From Nocardiopsis gilva YIM 90087 (GTDB lineage Bacteria; Actinomycetota; Actinomycetes; Streptosporangiales; Streptosporangiaceae): DNA of 64,000 nucleotides. Numbering within the stretch: the first letter of the stretch is position 1; each line of letters begins with the position of its first letter. Where the stretch lies: the NCBI RefSeq assembly GCF_002263495.1, contig NZ_CP022753.1, positions 1,426,001 through 1,490,000 of the forward strand, written 5' to 3'. Shown here in pieces: positions 45,501-53,810 of the stretch. A program made the translations under genes and the position numbers. Under the pieces are notes generated by a model that did no database searches, had not been told where the DNA came from, and saw nothing but the letters and a program-made list of their open reading frames with translations.

Positions 45501-46447
45501 TGACGCAGCTGTGCCAAGTCGACGGAATAGGGGACGCCAAGATGCTCGACGACCACCATCGGCAATGAGGCCATTTCTAACGACATGCTGAATGCCAGCG
45601 TGAGCACAAGCGTCATGCGCTGTTCACGAATGCGCTGCCTTCCCTGGGCTCGAGCAACAGGCTCGTCTGCCCTCAGAAGTTCTAAGTACTCGCGATTGCA
45701 TACCTTGGGTCCACGACGTAGGCCGTGGAAGACCTGGTTCAATCGTTCCGGGTCTAGCGTTCTTCCGAACGGCCGCTCAGGGATCTGTACATCCACAAGG
45801 AGGTCATGGATCGACTCCTTACCAGCAACGTTCTCCGGCTCGAGCAACCATCGGTGAAACAGCCACCAGCCGATGGCGCCCTCATCCAGCGACAAACGGC
45901 GGGCACGATTGGTTAGCACCCCGTGTTTCTCGCAGAAGGCTTCGAACGATGCCCGCTCCGATCCTGGACTCGCTACCTGAGCCAGGGAGGCCGGGTTGAC
46001 CTCCGCAAGCTTTACGGCTTGACGAAGTCCCTGAACTCGAAACAGAAGCGGCGTAAGCACAAGGAGAGATGCCTCTGCTGGGTATAGATCCAAGTCAGGA
46101 CCCTGCTCCGGATCTCCGATGAGGACCCCGATGCGCTCGAGGAAGCGAATGGCTGAGCCTGGGTCCAGCCAGGGATCGCCGCTAAGTCGATCCTCGGCAT
46201 CTTGGCGGAGTTTGCTCAGGCGAGCAGACACCTCTACGGCGGCGTTCCGGAAGGAGTCCATGTGACGTCCCTCTTTGACGTGTTGCCACACGGGGGAGTC
46301 GGCTGTGCACTCCGCCCAAAGATCACCCTCCGCCTTATCCCCCTTCGTCTCCTGCGGGCAGTGATTGACAGTGATGTCCCGGCCAGTGATCAGCCAGTTC
46401 GCGTTGACGTCACCATCAATGAAGTTTCGGGTGTTCCCTTGGTCCAC
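42521..46447 (-). CDS. Large GHKL/HSP90-like ATPase protein with C-terminal helical repeats (conflict-system-like)
   Basis: This is a 1,308-residue protein from the GTG at 46447, preceded by GAGGAGGAG. Residues 5-30 (NFIDGDVNANWLITGRDITV) resemble the short N-terminal adaptor motif seen on actinobacterial conflict proteins. Residues about 60-370 are helical. A Bergerat-fold ATPase covers about 390-690: IRELYQNALDACRYRR (N426), ECTDNGVGMGEAEL (D473) and SRFGIGVLSYFML (G523). From about 876 on, at least seven short helix-rich units recur, such as VAEIMDAKPSEVILRMDELE, WLAKTLDIEIIEIGRILRES and IAQRLNITASDAAMRMSDLG. This matches, from memory, the wHTH-HSP90-associated proteins proposed as NTP-dependent defence effectors. 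The second half is clearly AT-richer than the chromosome. Confidence 0.75.
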   Translation of the reverse strand: MDQGNTRNFIDGDVNANWLITGRDITVNHCPQETKGDKAEGDLWAECTADSPVWQHVKEGRHMDSFRNAAVEVSARLSKLRQDAEDRLSGDPWLDPGSAIRFLERIGVLIGDPEQGPDLDLYPAEASLLVLTPLLFRVQGLRQAVKLAEVNPASLAQVASPGSERASFEAFCEKHGVLTNRARRLSLDEGAIGWWLFHRWLLEPENVAGKESIHDLLVDVQIPERPFGRTLDPERLNQVFHGLRRGPKVCNREYLELLRADEPVARAQGRQRIREQRMTLVLTLAFSMSLEMASLPMVVVEHLGVPYSVDLAQLRQTLDEAQWGGPDELPVLKAKCDHEAVIVGLREHVTRVDELLHDLQRAVGSRVNPPVPQLPIRVSADKVCPAEGAFDAWARFRIDERRARELLTGVQLYKDRELAIRELYQNALDACRYRRARTDYLNRTSSVSRHYEGRIEFTQGVDENGRRYVECTDNGVGMGEAELRGVFSHAGDRFAEQPDFLMEQEKWESMNPPIKLYPNSRFGIGVLSYFMLADEIRVTTCRMGSDGNLGPILEASIYGPGNLFRIIQITERGDSPGTHVRLYLNGDEEYSTWSCVGVLERVLGIAEFHTLARDAYQVHEWPAGEFRPTEWLSDKQGIRAETPLVEWSQAPHGINVIWCNSGGALLVDGLFVEPDIRRGVFSRKGEGLTCVIVNLTGPHLPKQLSADRAQVLSDISEQVRSLLEKAAMDLVASGNQILSFVWICRLASGSPLLADIITEYSIKHEVKIPLKKGELRTSKTGIFPADQGIAKIGAPQNYGKFDTGNTDVWKNVDGSAPDHIVLWRILTSGEEEMRRDLFSLCPQLSDVGPLRPALPSDQIILKRSISSERSRWSSPKVHKIYEVAEIMDAKPSEVILRMDELEILECHPKLLMAFSDRKDVGRRACEKIIEAKINSLDPNALAWLAKTLDIEIIEIGRILRESGFDISDFLIRRASNPIVGALLEAYTCESITFFPNGDGDISPGAIARVALNLEMSISDTCEQLLECGIQADMRSLPAVADESLIRTLSESGDGHWPWFSYARPLSPADIILIAQRLNITASDAAMRMSDLGFAVPKRFPKKTKESDLDILFDEEGRPLNPTDDLLYMELFEAARNAERPLGEILCRLREFGFDIHLHLPNKTSPLEESLADPFGPLDLWTSLVNQPVPFARVLVASQISGESQLSIINAMSRLGLATSRDKLPHDLRFTDAIKIIPIDHIDEDSACIRSSVTFHELITTAQKMREPVTRVADWLNKLGIYVPDIEECVRNAIPRIPRARGSKSYPIE

Positions 46448-46617
46448 AGACTGCTCCTCCTCTGCTGTTCAACCAGGGTAGGGATAGTCGGAGGTTCTTG
46501 CGATTCGTACTGGAATGCACGAACTTCGCGAAAAGGAGGGTGAGTCTCACCTAAGACCCCTGTCCACCCGCGATCACTAGCGTCACCGGGCGGTTACGAA
46601 TTCAGCGTCCCCCTAGG

Positions 46618-47044
46618 GCGTCGCCTCTCTCACCCTGTGCCTCTGGGGCGGTGGAGGCGGGGGTAGAGCGTCCGGCGGATACACCATCTGCACCCTGGCA
46701 GACGTCCAACCTGGGCAGACCCTGACGGTCGAAGTCAGTGCGGGCGGCAGGGGAGGCGTCGGCGGTCGAGTCGGCGAGCAAGGGGAAGGCGGCAATGGAG
46801 ACTACACGCATTTCAGCGGCGGCCACTGCGAGGGCGACGGAGCTGAGGCTACAGCGCCGTGGGGGGACTGGAGGGCTTCGTCGCCCCCTCCCTCTGGCCA
46901 GCGCCTTGGCGGTGAGCAGGGCCGTGTGGGCATCCCTATTGATGCCCGGGGCGGTCATGGGGCCGCGGGAGGCGTCGCGGGCTGCTGGCACGGGTATGGG
47001 GGAAGCGGCGGGAAGGGAGGTAAGAGTGACGCTGGCGCCGATTG
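46618..47044 (+). pseudogene. Fragment of a glycine-rich domain protein
   Basis: In one plus-strand frame this reads VASLTLCLWGGGGGGRASGG, then YTICTLADVQPGQTLTVEVS, and continues Gly-rich to a TGA at 47042-47044. That is the pattern of Gly-rich domains of surface and tail-fibre-like proteins. A TAG at 46615 sits where the preceding residue would be, and no start or ribosome site is seen, so it is a remnant. Both strands are open here, so the call is tentative. Confidence 0.4.
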
Positions 47045-47074
47045 AACGTCCAGGTGTCCGCAGCCGGGGTCGGT

Positions 47075-47695
47075 CGTCCTCCGGCCGTTTGACCGGGGTG
47101 AGGATGCCGATCCCCGCACCTTCGTAGCCCAGGTCGGCGAGCGTCACCAGCCCCTGGGCGGCCACGGCGTACAACGTGGGCAGGACGTGGATGCGGGCGG
47201 CGGCCAGACCGTGCACCGGCCGCAGTTTGCCATCACTGATGAACAGCGGGAACCCCCAGGGGTCCATGACGCCTTGCAGGTTGGCGTTGTGCACGTGGGC
47301 CTTTCCCGAATACCCGCCCCCGTAAGCGGGCGGTGCCCCCGGTCGATCTCCTCGCCCTTGACGCCCCGGGTCTTCTCCGGGCAGTGGTCGTTGGGGATGA
47401 CGATGCCGTCCAGCACCAGGTGCGCGGCCTCCAGAGTGTGGTGCAGAGCGGGCGCCATCTCGATGGGCACCTCGGATCCCTCGTCGGTGGAGCGGCCGAT
47501 GCCGTGGTCGCCGGCCAGGGTGGCCGGCGACGTGCCGTCGTGGTATTGGCGCAGTAGGAGGATCGCCTGGTGGAAGCAGGTCAGGGCCCGGCTTTTTTTG
47601 GGGGTGCGGCGCCGACGGCGCTCTGCGGCCAACAGCTTCGCGACGAAATGAACGGCTTCCCTGGGGACGTCGAGGATGGCACGATAGGTGATCAC
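47075..47695 (-). pseudogene. Decayed IS5-superfamily (DDE_Tnp_4-like) transposase
   Basis: From the GTG at 47695 the product reads like an actinobacterial transposase family protein: ITYRAILDVPREAVHFVAKL, SRALTCFHQAILLLRQYHDG, VILDG-like VLDGIVIPNDHCPEKTRGVK. After about 47335 a GC-rich insertion with a hairpin shifts the frame; homology resumes as AHVHNANLQGVMDPWGFPLF and LVTLADLGYEGAGIGILTPV, then is lost near 47075. It is frameshifted and truncated, thus inactive. Confidence 0.7.
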
Positions 47696-47879
47696 GTGGA
47701 GCCTTTCACGGTAGCCCGGCGGAGCTTCGACACCTCGCCTTCTACCTGGGGCTCCACGTCTACGTCTGAGGAACGGGCACTCCGACCTTCCTGTCGCTTC
47801 CGCGCACTTCATCGCTTTCTTGGTGATCCAAAAACACTGGGATCACCCCGCTGAAGTTCCGAGCACGCTACTTCCACGT

Positions 47880-48008
47880 GTGAAGAATCGTGATGGAGTG
47901 AATCCGGACATCGAGCAGCGGTTTGAGGACTATAGGGGGCAGTATTGGACTGTATATAATGGAATCATGGAGGATAATAAAGATTACATGGAAGCAAAGA
48001 AGGAATGA
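47880..48008 (+). CDS. Short acidic reading frame before the 48018 gene, possibly a remnant
   Basis: A 42-residue frame from a GTG at 47880 includes NPDIEQRFEDYRGQYWTVYN and ends EAKKE at 48008. It is AT-rich like the gene it precedes by 9 bp, and its last codons supply that gene's ribosome site (AAGAAGGAA). It may be the end of a gene truncated by the neighbouring transposase debris. Confidence 0.3.
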   Translation: MKNRDGVNPDIEQRFEDYRGQYWTVYNGIMEDNKDYMEAKKE

Positions 48009-48017
48009 GAATTAAAT

Positions 48018-49295
48018 ATGTCAGATGATTCGAGGCGTCGATTCCGAATATTCGGGGCCAGGACTTGGAAGTGCTCGGCGCTTGCAGCTGCCGGAGCTGT
48101 CGTTCTGGCAGCAAGCGCGCTCACCATATCCAGTTACGTCGATCTACAGCATGAAACGGTAATAGATACGGGGACCAGTCCCGACGATGCCCGTCAGGCA
48201 TTTACCCAAGATGATCTAGAAAGCGTTGCATCCTTCCTGCGGGATGACTCTACATATGGAGAGTTAAGGCGGCTCATTCCCACGCGCTACGGAACGGTTG
48301 CTCTGATGGACAATGGGGCAATCTCCGTAGATAATGACACGCTCAAGATTCGCTGGTCGTATCTCGTAAACGACAAGGAAGTCTCAGCGAACGTCACGGA
48401 TGTTAGCAATGTCGGGTTTGATGGTCAGAGGGTTGTGTTGGCTTTTGATTCATTTGATTTTCTAGGAAATGACCTTCGGGTTGTGGCAATCGACGTCAAG
48501 ACCGGTGAACTTGTTTCGGAGAGCGCCTGTTCTAAGAATATTGCTGGTCCAGGGGATGTTGTACGGTGGGTGACAGCCGGAGAGTGGTTTAGAGAAGAAG
48601 ATGACAGCAAGTCGCAGGAATTTTATGCTTATTCACTGGAGTCCGGTGAACAGCAATGGTCGTACTCGTTGCCAATTGGTTGTTCGGTAACTACGGATGA
48701 TCGGGATTCCAAGAGTGTTCTAGCGACGCAGCGCGCGCTAGTGCTGTCATATTCATGTTCAGCCAATGAGACGGTTCACATAGTGACTTTGGACAGGTCT
48801 ACCGGTGAACAAACGGGGGAGCGCACTTGGAGTGGTTCTGACGCTCCATCACTGGCGTACGTGGACACACTGTCAGTTCCTGGATCTGCCAGCGATGCAG
48901 CTGGAAAAATGGCGGACGGAGGTTTTGGCAAAGACTACGCAGTTCTGTACTTCGGGTCCCGAGAGAACGAGGTCCCCGATCCTTGGAAGAAGACTCCTGA
49001 ACTTGATGATATTTCGCCTTCTCCCATAAAAGATTCAAATTCTCTTCCGCAGACTGTGGTCATCGGCGATGGTGCATTTATCGACATGCAGGTACCGCTG
49101 AGGGTGGCGCACCGACTTTTGGATGAAGGTGTCCTGAATTTGGACGATGCGGTAAGCGCAAGTGTCCTGGTCGAAGATCCGGACGGAGAGAAGAAGCTGC
49201 CCGTTCACCCAGTGCAGTGGCAGATACAACCTGATGAGACGGCTATCAATCTTAGCAATCTTATCAGCGACAGTATGTCAGCGAAGAGTGGATGA
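48018..49295 (+). CDS. Membrane-anchored beta-propeller-like (PQQ-like) protein
   Basis: This is a 425-residue protein. One N-terminal transmembrane helix (about residues 18-40, ALAAAGAVVLAASALTISSY) precedes an extracellular domain with repeated strand pairs of the PQQ/WD kind: VVAIDVKTGELVSESA, FYAYSLESGEQQWSYSLPIG, IVTLDRSTGEQTGERTW. Two to three cysteines could pair. GC content is well below the chromosomal genes, pointing to transfer. Substrate or partner unknown. Confidence 0.65.
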   Translation: MSDDSRRRFRIFGARTWKCSALAAAGAVVLAASALTISSYVDLQHETVIDTGTSPDDARQAFTQDDLESVASFLRDDSTYGELRRLIPTRYGTVALMDNGAISVDNDTLKIRWSYLVNDKEVSANVTDVSNVGFDGQRVVLAFDSFDFLGNDLRVVAIDVKTGELVSESACSKNIAGPGDVVRWVTAGEWFREEDDSKSQEFYAYSLESGEQQWSYSLPIGCSVTTDDRDSKSVLATQRALVLSYSCSANETVHIVTLDRSTGEQTGERTWSGSDAPSLAYVDTLSVPGSASDAAGKMADGGFGKDYAVLYFGSRENEVPDPWKKTPELDDISPSPIKDSNSLPQTVVIGDGAFIDMQVPLRVAHRLLDEGVLNLDDAVSASVLVEDPDGEKKLPVHPVQWQIQPDETAINLSNLISDSMSAKSG

Positions 49296-49491
49296 GATCC
49301 TGGCACTGCAGCCGTCGTTAGCCTGGATTCGTCAGAGGGGTGCGGTCGCTGACCGGTCCGGCGGTTCGCCCTGACTCCAACGGTTCCTCGGCAGGTGCAC
49401 GCCTTCTTCCGGGCCCACTCACCCGGCCAGCTTCTGCAGCTAGCCGCGCCCTGGACCAGTCCGTGGTACCCGCCGGGCAACGAGCAGGACG

Positions 49492-50094
49492 TCAGGAAAG
49501 ACGCCTAGGAGCATCGGGATCAGCAGGGCCCATGGCTTTGCGGAGGGTGCGGGACAGCTGGACGGCGACGTCCCGACGACTCATTCCACTCTTCAGCGAC
49601 AGCCAGGCGCCGAAGAGCAACACCCAGAACGTCGTGATCACCCACGTCGGCGAGAGCTCGGAGTCGATCTCGTGGCCGCGCTGCCCGCGCTCGATCACCG
49701 TGACCAGGTTCTGATCGCGCTCCTCGCTGTCGTCCCAGGTGTCGGGGTCGACAGGTGCGTTGTCGGCGAACACCAGGCCGAGTACCGGCCCGAGTCCCAG
49801 GTACTCCTGCGCTAGGCGGTCCAGCGAGTTCAGCACACCTTCCTCGCCGAGCCGCGCGGCCGCGTCCGCACGAGCGAACCGGGTCCGGCACTCCTCGTCG
49901 ATCGCGGCCAGCAGATCGCCCCGATCGATGAAGTGTCGGTGCAGCGTGGACCGGCTGACGTCGCCCGCGTCGGCGATCTCGGCGAGTGTGGCTGAAGGGT
50001 TCGCCGCGAGCGTCCCGATCGCGGCGTCGACGATCAGCCGGCGGGTTCGGCGCGCGGTCGGAGACGGTTCGGTGGTGTGCCGGGGCTGGGGCAT
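49492..50094 (-). CDS. TetR family regulator
   Basis: This is a 200-residue protein from the ATG at 50094. The HTH lies at about residues 18-62 (LIVDAAIGTLAANPSATLAE, then DVSRSTLHRHFIDRGDLLAA). The C-terminal domain ends PTWVITTFWVLLFGAWLSLK, as in regulators of transport or drug-response genes. It is divergent from a polytopic membrane protein across 72 bp with a candidate operator at 50144-50167. Composition returns to high GC here. Confidence 0.88.
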   Translation of the reverse strand: MPQPRHTTEPSPTARRTRRLIVDAAIGTLAANPSATLAEIADAGDVSRSTLHRHFIDRGDLLAAIDEECRTRFARADAAARLGEEGVLNSLDRLAQEYLGLGPVLGLVFADNAPVDPDTWDDSEERDQNLVTVIERGQRGHEIDSELSPTWVITTFWVLLFGAWLSLKSGMSRRDVAVQLSRTLRKAMGPADPDAPRRLS

Positions 50095-50143
50095 GAGGCG
50101 ATTGTAGATCGCCACTGCCGTGCAGTAGGTGCTGCGCGTCTGA

Positions 50144-50167
50144 TTTTGCGACATGCGTGTGTCAAAA
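50144..50167. promoter_or_regulatory. Candidate operator for the divergent TetR regulator
   Basis: TTTTGCGACA (50144-50153) and TGTGTCAAAA (50158-50167) form an imperfect dyad, matching at 8 of 10 positions, directly upstream of the membrane protein start. Binding here would block that gene and probably the regulator's own promoter. Confidence 0.5.
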
Positions 50168-51561
50168 TGATTCACATGAGACGCAGTTCTGGAGTGCGAG
50201 GCGTGTGGCTGCTGCCGACAGGTCTCGTGGTCGCTGCGCTGGCGAGTGGGATACTTGCCGTGGTCGGTCCGCCGCCCAACGGTCCGTTCGGGGTCCCGCT
50301 GATCGTGCCGGTGCTGCTGGCTGCCGCCTTTGCCGCACGGGTGCTGCCGGGCCGGATCGGTGCCGGTATCGGACTGCTGGCGGTCGTCATCGCCGTCGCG
50401 GCCGCGATCAGATTCCTTGGTGCCGATCTGGTGGGCGATCGCAGTGTGGTCGAGGTCGCGGTCGGCCTCGTCCAGTTCGCCGGACTGGGCGCTGCCGCCT
50501 ACGCGGCAGTGCGGCAGCTGATCGCGCGCCGGTCGGACGCCGAAGGTCGGAGCCATGACGCGTCCCGTCCGGCCCAGATCATCGGACTGCTGGGTATGTG
50601 CGCGATCGGCGCGGAACTCCTGGCGGCCTATGACGACAGCACCGGTGATCCGGGCGCCGTCGCATTCGCTCTGATCTTCTTCGGCGCGCTCTACGGTGCT
50701 CCGGCGCTGCTGGCCCGCGATCTCGTGCGCAGGTGCGGCTGGGGCTGGCCCAGCCTGCTGCTGCTGTTCGCGGCGTTGGGCACGGCCCAGGCCTGCCTGA
50801 TCGACCAGTCGATGTTCAGCGTCGACTACCAGGGATACGAGGGCTGGCAGGAGACGCGGCAGGCGACGCTCATCCCGGCTCTGGGCATCGGCGCGACCAA
50901 CGCCTACAACTTCATCGTCGGCCATGTGATCTACAGCTTCGCGGCCCCGGTCGCCCTCGCCGAAGCCTGGGTACCGCGGCGCGCGCGGCAGCCGTGGCTC
51001 GGACCGATCGGAACGGTGGTCGCCGTACTGGCCTACGGGGGAGCCGCAGCGTTGATCCTGTCCGATCCGGAATCGCGCTCCGGCACACCGCCGCAGCTCG
51101 CGGTCTCGGCCGGGATGGTCGCCGCGTTCATCGCGGCCGCCGCGCTGATCGGGCGGCGACGAGCCTCCGGATCGCACAGGACGACCGAGTTCGCGGGTCG
51201 GCTGCCGGTAGGGCCGGTGTTCGCGATCGCGCTCCTCGCGGCCGTGATCCCCGCGCTCTCCTCAGAAGGCTGGGGCGGGGTGCTCGTGAGCCTGGCCGTC
51301 ACCGGCGGATTCGGGATCGCCATCCTGGTCACGGCGCGGACCCGGGGATGGTCGCTCCGCCACAGCGCGGTCGTCGCATTCGCCTTCCTTCTGGTCCGCG
51401 GGCTGCTGGCGTTCACCTACTTCCCGCTCATCGGCGACGTCGCACCGGTCCCGAAGTACGCCCATAACACGATCCTGATTCTGGTCGTGGTCGCGACCGG
51501 CTGGCTGGCGGTCCGGCGAGGTGCGGGCGACGGGCGGAAAGAAGCGGCCCACGGCAGCTGA
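50167..51561 (+). CDS. Polytopic membrane protein, TetR-linked, unknown substrate
   Basis: From ATG 50167 (or 50176) the protein has 464 residues with about ten to twelve hydrophobic helices, for example LLPTGLVVAALASGILAVVG, LIVPVLLAAAFAARVL and AVVAFAFLLVRGLLAFTYFP. I recognise no transporter signature. The divergent TetR gene and shared operator suggest inducible expression, as with efflux or ligand-responsive proteins. No ribosome site is obvious; translation may be leaderless. Confidence 0.65.
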   Translation: MIHMRRSSGVRGVWLLPTGLVVAALASGILAVVGPPPNGPFGVPLIVPVLLAAAFAARVLPGRIGAGIGLLAVVIAVAAAIRFLGADLVGDRSVVEVAVGLVQFAGLGAAAYAAVRQLIARRSDAEGRSHDASRPAQIIGLLGMCAIGAELLAAYDDSTGDPGAVAFALIFFGALYGAPALLARDLVRRCGWGWPSLLLLFAALGTAQACLIDQSMFSVDYQGYEGWQETRQATLIPALGIGATNAYNFIVGHVIYSFAAPVALAEAWVPRRARQPWLGPIGTVVAVLAYGGAAALILSDPESRSGTPPQLAVSAGMVAAFIAAAALIGRRRASGSHRTTEFAGRLPVGPVFAIALLAAVIPALSSEGWGGVLVSLAVTGGFGIAILVTARTRGWSLRHSAVVAFAFLLVRGLLAFTYFPLIGDVAPVPKYAHNTILILVVVATGWLAVRRGAGDGRKEAAHGS

Positions 51562-51749
51562 GCCGGGCCCGCAAGCACCGGATGGGAGGCCGACAGCACG
51601 GGCGCGGAGTCACCTCGCGCACCGACCAAGCGGCGGCGCGGGTACCGCAGGCGGCCAGGTATCAGGTGTTCGGTTCGCTGACGCGGCCCGGAGAACAGGG
51701 GGTCGACCTGCGTCTGCCCCGCATTTGGGCGCCGCCCCCTTGGACATGC

Positions 51750-51797
51750 CAACGCCTGCACTCGGCGCTGGGCTACCTCCCGTCTGCCGAATTGTCT
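51750..51797 (+). pseudogene. Tiny IS3-family transposase C-terminal scrap
   Basis: The stretch encodes QRLHSALGYLPSAELS, very close to the standard C-terminal motif of IS3 OrfB (RxHSxLGYLSPAEFE). The flanks (51562-52248) are open in several frames but have no recognisable product, so most of this 690-bp gap looks like mobile-element debris. Confidence 0.5.
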
Positions 51798-52248
51798 GGG
51801 CCCGGGTTACGTACAGGAGTACTGGATACGCGCTTAGATCCACCTTGGTCGGAGGCGTGCAAGCTCTACGACGCCGCATTCAGGGGACACCCCTCCAACA
51901 CCGCGCCGTCGCACGAGTACACCACCTGCATGCCCGAACCCTTTGCTCTTCCTCTACTAATCTGCCAAAGTAACTCGGCAGTTGGTCCTGGGGAAGCACT
52001 GAAATTCGGATGTCCCTGCTTACTTTGAGTGTCTCGCCCTCGGCTAGATAACGGCTGCGGCAGGGCCCCTACCTGTGGATTCGCAGGAGGGCTGCTGCCC
52101 GATCTTCCGGCCTGCATACAGACGAATTTTGCCAAAGCATGGCACGGATCTGGGTTCACAGGCGACGTAGAGATGTAATTCCATGATCGCCGTTTTCAGT
52201 GTCTCGAGTCACCACTGAAAACCCACTCAAGGAAGGATGGGACTGGCA

Positions 52249-52639
52249 ATGGAAGAAGTGGGAGTGCTTCTCTGTTCTGCGTTGGGGCTTGCAGCCGTAG
52301 CTGGACTGACTCATTATATTAAGAACGCAGCGGAAAACGGTAGCCTGGACAGGAACTCTACGAGTGGGCTGAGGACACGGATCACGAAGTCCTCAGACGT
52401 GGCCTGGACAGCGGGCCACAGGGCAGCGGCTCCCTGGTTGATGTCCTGCGCCTTTACGGGCTACTTCATGAGTGTTCTGACCGTGGCGGCTGCACTAGTT
52501 ACAGTGTCAATGGGTTCCTTTGGCCCCGCTATCTTGATCCTTCCAGCTTCCGGATTTTATGGCAGTCGTCGTCATCCTTGTGATTGCAACAGCCATCGCA
52601 AACAGGCGCGGTAAAGATGAAATCACCAATCGCGAATAA
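52249..52639 (+). pseudogene. SdpI-family membrane protein, frameshifted near its end
   Basis: The start is ATG 52249; the ATG at 52237 abuts the ribosome site AAGGAAGG and is less likely. The conserved SdpI core is GLRTRITKSSDVAWTAGHRA, flanked by hydrophobic helices. At the TTTT run near 52554-52557 the frame changes: removing one T lets it continue FMAVVVILVIATAIANRRGK to a TAA at 52637-52639, completing the last helix. Without this it ends at 52614 with an unlikely tail. SdpI proteins give immunity to a peptide toxin in Bacillus; here the role is unknown. Confidence 0.6.
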
Positions 52640-52689
52640 CGGCAGCCAGAGGGATGTGTCGAAGCAGCGAATCACCGTCGAGACGGCCG

Positions 52690-52840
52690 GCGTGTCCAAC
52701 CCGGGAGTCGCGTGCAGACCGTAGGCGGGTCTACTTCGCCTACAAGCACCGCGTCCTTCGCGAGACCGCAGGCCTGGACCTCCCGCTGTTCACCGTCCGG
52801 GAGCGGTTGCCGTACTCCTGCGTCATCGTCGCCACCCGCG
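52690..52840 (+). pseudogene. Decayed relative of the 41573-42070 gene
   Basis: It encodes RRRVYFAYKHRVLRETAG and then RERLPYSCVIVA, matching the C-terminus of the intact gene at 41573-42070 (RRRSYLANKHRILRETAG; DELPYSCTMLA), and the DNA is visibly alike. The N-terminal part and start are missing, and the 3' end runs into the 147-bp inverted repeat at 52820-52966. Confidence 0.55.
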
Positions 52841-52966
52841 GCGGGTCAAACGCGCACGTCACAACTCCTACCGGGCCAAACGCCTCACCGATGACGGGGT
52901 CACGCACCAGCACGGACCCGCACCCGCACTGATATTCGCCGCTTCAATTAGCGGCATTGGGCCCTG
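52820..52966 (+). repeat. Left 147-bp inverted repeat
   Basis: It begins GCGTCATCGTCG and ends GGCATTGGGCCCTG. It matches the complement of 53811-53957. Confidence 0.8.
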
Positions 52967-53255
52967 GGCCCCGAACGTGTCGCGGCCTCGGTGACGGGTG
53001 GGCCGCCGGATCAGGTGATGACGCGCTCGCCACGGCGGGCCCCAGCCCGGCCGCGGTGTCCGCGCGGCCCCGGAACCCCTGTCGGCGGGCCCTCTTCCTC
53101 CCGGTTCAGGGGCCGAAATACCCCCATCGCGACAGAACGAAATTGACGCGTGTCTTTCCGTGCGCAAAGGATGAGTCGTGTCCCCATTGCCGAATGGACG
53201 GCATTAGACGTTCAGGGGGCGCCGCAAAACAGGATAGAAGCGACAAGGAGGATGT

Positions 53256-53573
53256 ATGAAGCTTGTCAGCTCCATCGTGAGCGTATTCACGGCCGCCGCC
53301 GTGACGGTGCTCATCAGTGCGGGGCCGGTCCACGCCGCCACCGGTGAGATCATCGTGTTCACGACCGAGTTCGAGGAGATCACGGTCTACCAGGACCCCG
53401 CTTCCGGGAGCTGCCGACGGCTTCCGGCGACCGCTCACACCGTGATCAACCGGACCGACGCGGACGTGTTCATCCACGCCGGCACGTCCTGCTTCGGCCC
53501 CGGAGTCCAGGTCGCGCCCGACCGGGGCTGGCACGCGCCGCCCTCCGGGATGTTCAGCATCTCCGTGGACTGA
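53256..53573 (+). CDS. Small secreted protein inside the inverted-repeat cassette
   Basis: This is a 105-residue protein; AAGGAGGA lies just before the ATG. The signal peptide is residues 1-28 (LVSSIVSVFTAAAVTVLISA, then VHA cleavage). The 77-residue mature domain is beta-rich (GEIIVFTTEFEEITVYQDPA) with two cysteines (SCRRLP, TSCFGPG) that probably form a disulfide. I recall similar small secreted proteins in other actinomycetes but know no function. Confidence 0.75.
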   Translation: MKLVSSIVSVFTAAAVTVLISAGPVHAATGEIIVFTTEFEEITVYQDPASGSCRRLPATAHTVINRTDADVFIHAGTSCFGPGVQVAPDRGWHAPPSGMFSISVD

Positions 53574-53810
53574 GGGACATGTCCGCATTCGCTCGGGTTC
53601 GGGCTGTATTCTCCGCTTAAGGAAAAAGGATTCCTTTGTAGGGAATCATCGAATCATTATCACAGGGCCGTTTCCTGCTTTTTGGACTCCTGCGCGGGTT
53701 TCCCCTTTGGCGCTTCTCGCCTGCTGTCTGAAGCTGGATCCGGCGCGCGTGACCCCGGTGGGAGAAACCGGATTCCACGGTCGATCCCACCGGCTTCACG
53801 CGTGAGACGT

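Noticed and set aside
47820-47850. GGTGATCC/GGATCACC short inverted repeat as an insertion-sequence end
   Set aside because: It is only 8 bp with no second copy or target duplication nearby; more likely a simple hairpin.
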